DNA of 45,997 bases from an uncultured Paracoccaceae bacterium. Its GTDB lineage: Bacteria > Pseudomonadota > Alphaproteobacteria > Rhodobacterales > Rhodobacteraceae. Below are positions 39,494 through 45,997 of this stretch, in pieces. How positions within the stretch are numbered: the first letter of the stretch is position 1; the number at the start of each line of letters is the position of its first letter. A model generated the notes under the pieces. It ran no database searches. It was not told the DNA's origin and saw only the letters and a program-made list of their open reading frames with translations. Where the stretch lies: contig CAKZOU010000044.1 of the NCBI GenBank assembly GCA_937138255.1, positions 1-45,997 on the forward strand, given 5' to 3'. Position numbers and translations under genes: made by a program.

Positions 39494-40286
39494 GGCCGGT
39501 TTGCTTGAGGAAATCGTTCAGAAGCTCCGCATAGGCTTCGGGGGCCTCGACGCAGGGCAGATGGCCCACGCGGCGCATCAGCTCAAACCGCGAGCCGGGG
39601 ATCAGGTCGATGGTCTCTCGGACGAGGTCTGGCGGGGTCGCCCCGTCCTCGGATCCGGCGATGCCGAGTGCGGGCAGGCGAAGGCCGCTGGTGGGGGTAT
39701 AGAAATCCGTTCCCGCAATGGCGGCAGAGACGCCGATATAGCCCTCGTCGGCGGTCGAGACGAGATGCGCCCGCCATTTGGCAAGCTCGGGGCCTGCGCG
39801 GAATTCCTTGCTGAACCAGCGCTCCATCACGCCATCGGCGAGGCTTTCAAGCCCGCCTGCGCGAACGCCGTCGATCCGGTCTTGCCAGAGCTTCTGGTTG
39901 CCGATCTTGGCGGCGGTGTTCGACAGGACAACCGCACGGATAATATCCATCCGCTTGACGGCGAGGCCTTGGGCAATCAGCCCGCCGACCGAGAGGCCAA
40001 CGAAGACGGCATCGCGCACCTCGAAGGCATCGCAGACCGCCTCGGCATCGCTCACCAGCGCGCCCATCGTATAGGGCGCGGGCGGAACATCTGATTTTCC
40101 GTGGCCGCGCTTGTCCATCCGGATGATGCGGATGCCTTTCGGCAAGTGAGGAAGGATCAGATCCCACAGGTGCAGGTTGGTGCCGAGGGAGTTGGCGAAA
40201 ACCACGGTCGGCGCCTTGGGGTCGTCCACGCCGTCCACGCGCGCAAAGAGGCGCACGCCGCCCCGGTCGATATAGGTTTCCTGCAT
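39486..40286 (-). CDS. pcaD: 3-oxoadipate enol-lactonase
   Basis: 266-residue alpha/beta hydrolase. G-L-S99-V-G-G is the nucleophile elbow, G-S-E-D-G-A-T-P-P carries the acid and G-H-L-P-C-V-E-A-P the histidine, all in PcaD style. It hydrolyses the enol-lactone to 3-oxoadipate. The fused 4-carboxymuconolactone decarboxylase domain (PcaL type) is absent, and no pcaC lies in the window. Confidence 0.88.
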   Translation of the reverse strand: MQETYIDRGGVRLFARVDGVDDPKAPTVVFANSLGTNLHLWDLILPHLPKGIRIIRMDKRGHGKSDVPPAPYTMGALVSDAEAVCDAFEVRDAVFVGLSVGGLIAQGLAVKRMDIIRAVVLSNTAAKIGNQKLWQDRIDGVRAGGLESLADGVMERWFSKEFRAGPELAKWRAHLVSTADEGYIGVSAAIAGTDFYTPTSGLRLPALGIAGSEDGATPPDLVRETIDLIPGSRFELMRRVGHLPCVEAPEAYAELLNDFLKQTGHV

Positions 40287-40345
40287 CGGTTCCTCCCTGA
40301 AACTCGGGCTATCCTGCGTCTCCTGCGGGCGAGGTCAAGCGCCCC

Positions 40346-41317
40346 TCAGGCAAAGCGCGACAATGCGCCTTGATAAACCTCGGCATCGACATTGCCGCCG
40401 CTGGCGACGGCGATCACCGTATCGCCCTCGATCTCTCGCGGATGGAACAGCGCCGCTGCAAGGGCGACAGCGCCGCCCGGCTCGATCACCACGCGCAGAT
40501 GGTTGAATGCCGCCGCCATGGCCCGCAGGGCCTCGTCCTCGCTCACCACGATCCCCGGCCCGCAGAGGCGCTTCATGATCGGGAAGGTGATCTCGCCCGG
40601 CTGCGGCGTGATGATCGCGTCGCAGAGCGACCCGGCGAGGCGGGCGTTGCGCTGGATCGTGCCTGAGGCGAGCGAGCGGGTCGTGTCGTCGAACTCTTTG
40701 GGTTCGCAGGGGCGCGCGCGCAGGCCGGGAGCCTCAGCTTCAAGCGCCATCGCGATCCCCGAAGTCAGGCCGCCGCCGCCGCACGGGATCAGAACATCGG
40801 CCTTGTCGATGCCCAAGGTTTTGGCATCCTCGGCGATCTCGAGGCCGGTCGTGCCTTGACCCGCAATCACTTGCGGCTCGTCATAGGGCCGGATCAGCGT
40901 CAGGCCGCGCTCGGACGACAGCTTGGCGCCGATCTCCTCGCGGCTTTCGCCAGCACGGTCGTAGAGAACGACCTCGGCCCCAAGCCCGCGTGTGTTGGCG
41001 ATCTTCGCCTTGGGGGCGTCCGACGGCATGATAATCACGGCAGGCGCCCCATGCGCCCGAGCGGCAGCGGCAACGCCTTGCGCGTGGTTGCCGCTGGAAA
41101 AGGCGATCACGCCCGCCTTGCGCTGGGCCTCCGTCAGGGCCGACACCGCCGACCAGCCGCCGCGAAACTTGAAGCTGCCGGTGTGCTGCAGGCACTCGGG
41201 CTTCACGAAAACCCGCCGCCCGGCGATCTCGTCGAGAAACGGCGAGGACAGAAGCGGCGTGCGCCGCGCATGGCCTTTGAGCCGCTCGGCCGCAGCGCGG
41301 ATCATCTCGATATTCAT
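40346..41317 (-). CDS. Threonine/serine dehydratase family PLP enzyme
   Basis: 323 residues, fold type II. The PLP lysine is K50 in G-S-F-K-F-R-G; S-S-G-N-H-A-Q-G binds the carboxylate and P-C-G-G-G-G-L the phosphate. There is no C-terminal regulatory domain, so it resembles catabolic threonine dehydratase, serine racemase or hydroxy-aspartate dehydratase. It overlaps the upstream hydrolase by four bases, but the next gene downstream is 59 bases away. Confidence 0.88.
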   Translation of the reverse strand: MNIEMIRAAAERLKGHARRTPLLSSPFLDEIAGRRVFVKPECLQHTGSFKFRGGWSAVSALTEAQRKAGVIAFSSGNHAQGVAAAARAHGAPAVIIMPSDAPKAKIANTRGLGAEVVLYDRAGESREEIGAKLSSERGLTLIRPYDEPQVIAGQGTTGLEIAEDAKTLGIDKADVLIPCGGGGLTSGIAMALEAEAPGLRARPCEPKEFDDTTRSLASGTIQRNARLAGSLCDAIITPQPGEITFPIMKRLCGPGIVVSEDEALRAMAAAFNHLRVVIEPGGAVALAAALFHPREIEGDTVIAVASGGNVDAEVYQGALSRFA

Positions 41318-42138
41318 TCCTGCATCAACTCCAGCCAGCCGCTGAGGGCGATCAGCGCTTCGTCTTCGTCAAGGAACGGCACATGGCCGCGATCCGGCAC
41401 CTCGGCAAAGATCATGTCAGGGCGGCGGCGCTGCATCTCTTTGGCAGTCTCGGAGGTCAGCAGCTCCGAATTCTCGCCACGAATGAGCGCCAGAGGCAGG
41501 TCTGCGAGCGCGTCGAAAAAGGGCCAGAGGTCGGGCAGGGGCTGTTCCAGCGCCGCCAAGACACCATCGCGCAGCCGGGGGTCATAGCGCAGCTCGACCG
41601 CGCCATCGACCTTGCGATAGCTGTGCATGACCTCCGACCGCCAGCGCGCTATTGGAACGTTTACAAAACCGTCGATCATCTTGGCGCGCAACTCCGCCAG
41701 TTCGGCATAGGATTTCTGCGGCGGTTTCTGGCCGATATATCCGGCGATCCTCTTGAGCCCTTTTGGGTCGATCACCGGGCCTACATCGTTCAGAGCGACG
41801 CCAAGCAGCCGTTCTTTGGCTGTGGCGGCGATGGTCATGGCGATGAGGCCGCCGCGCGAGGTTCCGATAATCGCGGCTTTCTCGATTTCGAGGTGATCGA
41901 GAAGCGCCATCGCGTCGCGGCTTTCTTGAAGGACGGTATAGGTCGACGGATCGGCCCAGTCCGAACGGCCGCGCCCCCGGCTATCAAGGCGGATCAGGCG
42001 GAAGCCTTCGAGCGCCTGATCGAGATAGTCGAAATCCGAGCTATTCCGCGTGAGGCCCGCCAAAGCCAGAACCGGCAGGCCCTCACCCTCGTCGGAATAA
42101 TAGAGCTTCAGCCCGTCTTCGGACCGGAAGTCGGGCAT
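41314..42138 (-). CDS. Alpha/beta hydrolase
   Basis: 274 residues with nucleophile elbow G-T-S94-R-G-G, the strand L-D-S-R-G-R-G-R-S and a closing D-R-G-H-V-P-F-L-D-E. The serine nucleophile argues against a haloalkane or fluoroacetate dehalogenase, which use aspartate. It starts within the stop of the HAD gene (TGATG-type overlap), so the two are translated together. Its substrate is unknown. Confidence 0.85.
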   Translation of the reverse strand: MPDFRSEDGLKLYYSDEGEGLPVLALAGLTRNSSDFDYLDQALEGFRLIRLDSRGRGRSDWADPSTYTVLQESRDAMALLDHLEIEKAAIIGTSRGGLIAMTIAATAKERLLGVALNDVGPVIDPKGLKRIAGYIGQKPPQKSYAELAELRAKMIDGFVNVPIARWRSEVMHSYRKVDGAVELRYDPRLRDGVLAALEQPLPDLWPFFDALADLPLALIRGENSELLTSETAKEMQRRRPDMIFAEVPDRGHVPFLDEDEALIALSGWLELMQE

Positions 42139-42815
42139 CAGGCAAGCTCCGGGATCGTCGTCAGATCATGGAGAATGCGGTGCGGCGAAGACCAGAGCCG
42201 ATCCTGCGGCTCACCCGATCGGTTGACCCAGACAGTGGCAAAGCCATAGGCTGCCGCGCCCGCCGCGTCCCAACCGTTGGACGAGACAAACATCACCTCG
42301 GATTGCGGCACATCGAAAAGATCGGTCACGAGGTCATAAACCCGAATGTGCGGCTTGTAGAGGTGCACCTCGTCGACCGAGAGCACATCGTCTAGAAACT
42401 CGCCAATGCCAGCCGAGCGTACCGCCGCCTGCAGCATGGCTTTCGAGCCGTTCGAGAGGATCGCGACCGTCTTGCCCGCCTCCTTGAGCGCACGAAGCAT
42501 CGCGGGAACCTCGGGATAGGCCGGAAGCTCTTTGTAAACAGCAAGAAGCCGTGCGCGCAGGGCGGCGTCATGCAGGCCGTGCGCGTCCATCGCCCAGTCG
42601 AGACTGTCCTGCGTGACCTCCCAGAAATCTATGAACCGTCCGGCGATCGTGCGAAGCCAGCTGTATTCCAGCTGCTTGCGCCGCCAGTCGCGGGCGAGAT
42701 CGGGCCAGAGCGCGGCAAGCGCCTCCTGCCCCGGCTCGGCGGCCACCTCGCGGGCGGCGGCGTTGACGTCGAACAAAGTGCCATAGGCATCGAATATACA
42801 GGTTGTTATCGTCAT
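42138..42815 (-). CDS. Haloacid dehalogenase, type II (HAD superfamily)
   Basis: 225 residues from the ATG at 42815. F-D9-A-Y-G-T-L-F-D is the type II (S)-2-haloacid dehalogenase form of motif I, where the Asp is the nucleophile. L-S-N-G-S gives motif II, Y-K-P-H the lysine of motif III, and V-S-S-N-G-W-D the last motif. These agree with an L-2-haloacid dehalogenase rather than a phosphatase. It is the first gene of the seven-gene minus-strand cluster. Confidence 0.88.
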   Translation of the reverse strand: MTITTCIFDAYGTLFDVNAAAREVAAEPGQEALAALWPDLARDWRRKQLEYSWLRTIAGRFIDFWEVTQDSLDWAMDAHGLHDAALRARLLAVYKELPAYPEVPAMLRALKEAGKTVAILSNGSKAMLQAAVRSAGIGEFLDDVLSVDEVHLYKPHIRVYDLVTDLFDVPQSEVMFVSSNGWDAAGAAAYGFATVWVNRSGEPQDRLWSSPHRILHDLTTIPELA

Positions 42816-42940
42816 TGGGGCCTCCGTTGCGATCAGGTTGGCACGGCTGCGCGGCGGGGGGAAGCGGATTTCCATCACCGGCAAGTGTCTTTGCCTCTGC
42901 GCGACAACGGTCCATGATGGGCGCATCAGGGAGGCAAGCC

Positions 42941-43528
42941 ATGATCAACCCATTTGAACGCCTTCGCGAAGTGCTTGACGAGATCGGCGAAGACATCGAG
43001 GCCGAACTCGGCCGCCAGCGGGAGCGGTTTCGCTATAGCGTTGAGCGGGGCAGGGTGCGTTTTGACGCCGAGGTGCGGGGGCGGCACAGGGCGGCCCGGG
43101 AAAAGCTCGGCTCGTTTCTGTCGCGCACGAGGCCACTGGTCGTTCTGACCTCGCCGCTGATCTACAGCCTGATCATCCCCTTTGCCCTGCTCGATCTGTT
43201 TGTGTCCGTCTATCAGGCGGTCTGTTTTCCGATCTACGGGATAAGGAAGGTGCCGAGGGGCGATTTCATCGCGATCGACCGGCATCACCTGCAATACCTC
43301 AACGGGCTGCAAAAGCTGAACTGCGTCTACTGCGGTTACTGCAACGGCGTGATCTCGTGGGTGCGCGAAGTGGCGGGTCGGACCGAGGCCTATTGGTGCC
43401 CGATCAAGCACGCCCGCCGCACGACCGGGCCGCACGGCCACTATGCCGGGTTCTCGGACTATGGCGATGCAGACGCCTTTCGCTTGCGGCTTGAGGAAAG
43501 CCGCAAGCGGATCGGGACCAAGCCCTAG
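42941..43528 (+). CDS. Conserved membrane protein with CxxC-type cysteines
   Basis: 195 residues; I do not recognise a named family. Residues 1-60 are a charged amphipathic helix region, 66-98 are strongly hydrophobic (one or two membrane passes), and the C-terminal soluble part has C128-x2-C131-x2-C134 and a further C153 in Y-W-C-P-I-K-H, enough to bind zinc or an iron-sulfur cluster. GGGAGG precedes the ATG at 42941. Its stop overlaps the fabI stop by four bases on the other strand. Confidence 0.8.
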   Translation: MINPFERLREVLDEIGEDIEAELGRQRERFRYSVERGRVRFDAEVRGRHRAAREKLGSFLSRTRPLVVLTSPLIYSLIIPFALLDLFVSVYQAVCFPIYGIRKVPRGDFIAIDRHHLQYLNGLQKLNCVYCGYCNGVISWVREVAGRTEAYWCPIKHARRTTGPHGHYAGFSDYGDADAFRLRLEESRKRIGTKP

Positions 43529-44313
43529 AGGTAGTCCGGCTGCGGCATCCCCAGAACGTGGAAGCCGCCGTCGACACGGATGATCTCGCCCGTCGTAAAG
43601 GCGCCCGCGTCTGACGCGAGATAGACAGCCGTGCCGCCCACCGATTCCAGCGTCGCGTTCGACCGCATCGGCGCGTTTTCTTCCGTATGGCGATAGGTCT
43701 TTCGCGCGCCGCCGATGGCGGCTCCGGCGAGGGTTTTCATCGGGCCGGGGCTGATTGCGTTGACGCGGATGCCATCGGGGCCGAGATCGTTGGCGAGATA
43801 GCGCACCGAGGATTCCAGCGCCGCCTTGGCCACACCCATCACGTTGTAGAACGGAGTGACGCGGTTCGAGCCCTGATAGGTCAGGGTCAGGAGCGTGCCG
43901 CCGTTCGGCATCATCTCGGAGGCACGGCGCGAGACGTCGATAAAGCTGTAGCAGCTGATCGCCAGCGAGTTCGAGAAATTGGCGAGCGAGGTGTTGATGA
44001 ACCGGCCCGTCAGCTCGTTCTTGTCGGAATAAGCGATGGCGTGGACGAGGAAATCGAGGCTGCCCCAGCGATCCTTGAGCGTCTGGAACGCCAGATCGAG
44101 GCTTTCGGGGTTCATCACATCGGCATCGACCATGATATCCGAGCCCACCGAAGCGGCGAGCGGCTCAAGCCGTTTGCCAAAGGCCTCGCCCTGATAGGTG
44201 AAGGCAAGCTCGGCCCCCGCCTCGTGCATGGCCTTGGCGATGCCCCAGGCGATCGAGCGTTCATTGGCGACGCCCATGATCAGGCCCCGTTTGCCTTTCA
44301 TGGAAATGGTCAT
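43525..44313 (-). CDS. fabI: Enoyl-ACP reductase (NADH)
   Basis: 262 residues. G-V-A-N-E-R-S-I-A-W-G-I is the FabI cofactor loop, and Y-N-V-M-G-V-A-K carries the catalytic Tyr and Lys. It performs the last reduction of each fatty-acid elongation cycle. The ATG at 44313 was chosen; a second one four codons later is possible, and the frame is open to 44382. It follows fabB by 22 bases in the same operon. Confidence 0.95.
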   Translation of the reverse strand: MTISMKGKRGLIMGVANERSIAWGIAKAMHEAGAELAFTYQGEAFGKRLEPLAASVGSDIMVDADVMNPESLDLAFQTLKDRWGSLDFLVHAIAYSDKNELTGRFINTSLANFSNSLAISCYSFIDVSRRASEMMPNGGTLLTLTYQGSNRVTPFYNVMGVAKAALESSVRYLANDLGPDGIRVNAISPGPMKTLAGAAIGGARKTYRHTEENAPMRSNATLESVGGTAVYLASDAGAFTTGEIIRVDGGFHVLGMPQPDYL

Positions 44314-44335
44314 CTGAGGCGCCTCTCCCTTTAGA

Positions 44336-45565
<1,230 letters not shown>

Positions 45566-45642
45566 TCCGATCTCCCTCATATGGTTAGGGCTTGTGTAGG
45601 GGAGAGAGGGGGCGGGGGCAAGCAGTTGGAGCTAGACTGGCA

Positions 45643-45903
45643 CTAGCCTCGGCTGGCTTCCAAAATGCGCTTGAGGCTTGTGCTGATCTCGACGGCGACC
45701 CCAGCGAACACGCCGAAAAGGACCAGAAATGTACCTTCGCTTATGGCTTCGCCCGAATTGGCAGAAGCAAGGTACATCGCGGACAACTCCTCGTTTGCGG
45801 CCATTGTGTCAGTGCCAAAGGCCACAAGAAAGCCGAGAGCAATTCTAAGAACGCCAAGAATAACAGCGAGAACCGCGATGACTTTGCCAATTCTTGTAAA
45901 CAT
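45643..45903 (-). CDS. Small two-pass membrane protein, unknown
   Basis: 86 residues. Residues about 5-30 and 58-72 are hydrophobic, and the loop between them is acidic (A-N-E-E-L-S-A). AAGGGAA lies six bases before the ATG, so it is probably translated. I know no family for it. It lies between the probable fabA end and fabB, where these genes are normally adjacent, and is visibly more AT-rich than they are, which suggests a later insertion. Confidence 0.65.
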   Translation of the reverse strand: MFTRIGKVIAVLAVILGVLRIALGFLVAFGTDTMAANEELSAMYLASANSGEAISEGTFLVLFGVFAGVAVEISTSLKRILEASRG

Positions 45904-45946
45904 GGTTGGTTCCCTTATGCAGGCTCAGTCCTGAAAATAGCTCCCC

Positions 45947-45997
45947 TCAGCTCTCGCTGAGCGCCACCTTCATGTCCTTGACCACATAGATCACCTC
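45947..45997 (-). CDS. fabA: Probable FabA C terminus (partial)
   Basis: The last 16 codons plus TGA of a gene that continues beyond the window. The residues E-V-I-Y-V-V-K-D-M-K-V-A-L resemble the end of FabA (I-Y-x-A-x-D-L-K-V-G-L). fabA-fabB-fabI is a common alphaproteobacterial operon, and the orientation fits. So few residues cannot prove it. Confidence 0.55.
   Translation of the reverse strand, partial: EVIYVVKDMKVALSES

Overview
This is a GC-rich (about 60 % by eye), densely packed chromosomal window that looks like the Rhodobacteraceae (Alphaproteobacteria). The reasons are a class I lysyl-tRNA synthetase, a fabB-fabI pair with a probable fabA end beside it, a TPR-methyltransferase of alphaproteobacterial type, a DUF1365/FAD-oxidoreductase/SDR cluster of the kind found in RpoE-ChrR regulons, a complex I NDUFS4-like accessory subunit, and a beta-helix protein resembling gene-transfer-agent spikes. 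I see no insertion sequence, CRISPR array or intact prophage. The genome assignment is inference from gene content and was not checked by any search.

Layout. 1-70: 3' end of an initiator tRNA and its terminator. 151-4341: divergent DUF2177 gene versus an FAD oxidoreductase-DUF1365-SDR operon, then a convergent TauE/SafE exporter. 4543-6270: leuA preceded by an unannotated 26-codon leucine-rich leader peptide with competing RNA helices. 6313-7755: secreted protein with 19 regular MORN repeats. 7887-13680: nadE, a frameshifted alpha/beta hydrolase, a 2OG-Fe oxygenase, DUF1801, a PfkB kinase and gltX. 13670-18114: a gamma-glutamylcyclotransferase-like gene, a YbbP/YbbA-type ABC system, and a TesA-type esterase starting head-to-head with ybbA. 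18146-22201: two near-identical cold-shock genes flanking a TPR-methyltransferase and trxC, then ettA.

22367-27728: aldo-keto reductase, nadD, a Tat-exported PBP4-type peptidase, TerB-like protein and lysS. 27875-30163: large right-handed beta-helix protein, possibly a gene-transfer-agent head spike, with its Shine-Dalgarno in a hairpin. 30326-34602: tRNA-Ala, universal stress protein under a likely FNR box, an ABM protein, a membrane-anchored NYN nuclease, uvrB, an NDUFS4-like gene and tRNA-Arg. 34604-42815: glpK, then a seven-gene minus-strand catabolic cluster (HAD dehalogenase, three alpha/beta hydrolases including pcaD, a threonine dehydratase family enzyme, pcaB, an enolase-superfamily enzyme). 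42941-45997: a CxxC membrane protein, fabI, fabB, a small membrane protein and the end of a probable fabA.

Most genes are housekeeping (NAD synthesis by nadD and nadE, aminoacylation, fatty-acid synthesis, DNA repair). The most interesting signals are regulatory or architectural: the leuA leader with a proposed translational attenuator, the paired ECF-like promoters, the beta-helix gene with its structured 5' region, and the hybrid protocatechuate/dehalogenase cluster.
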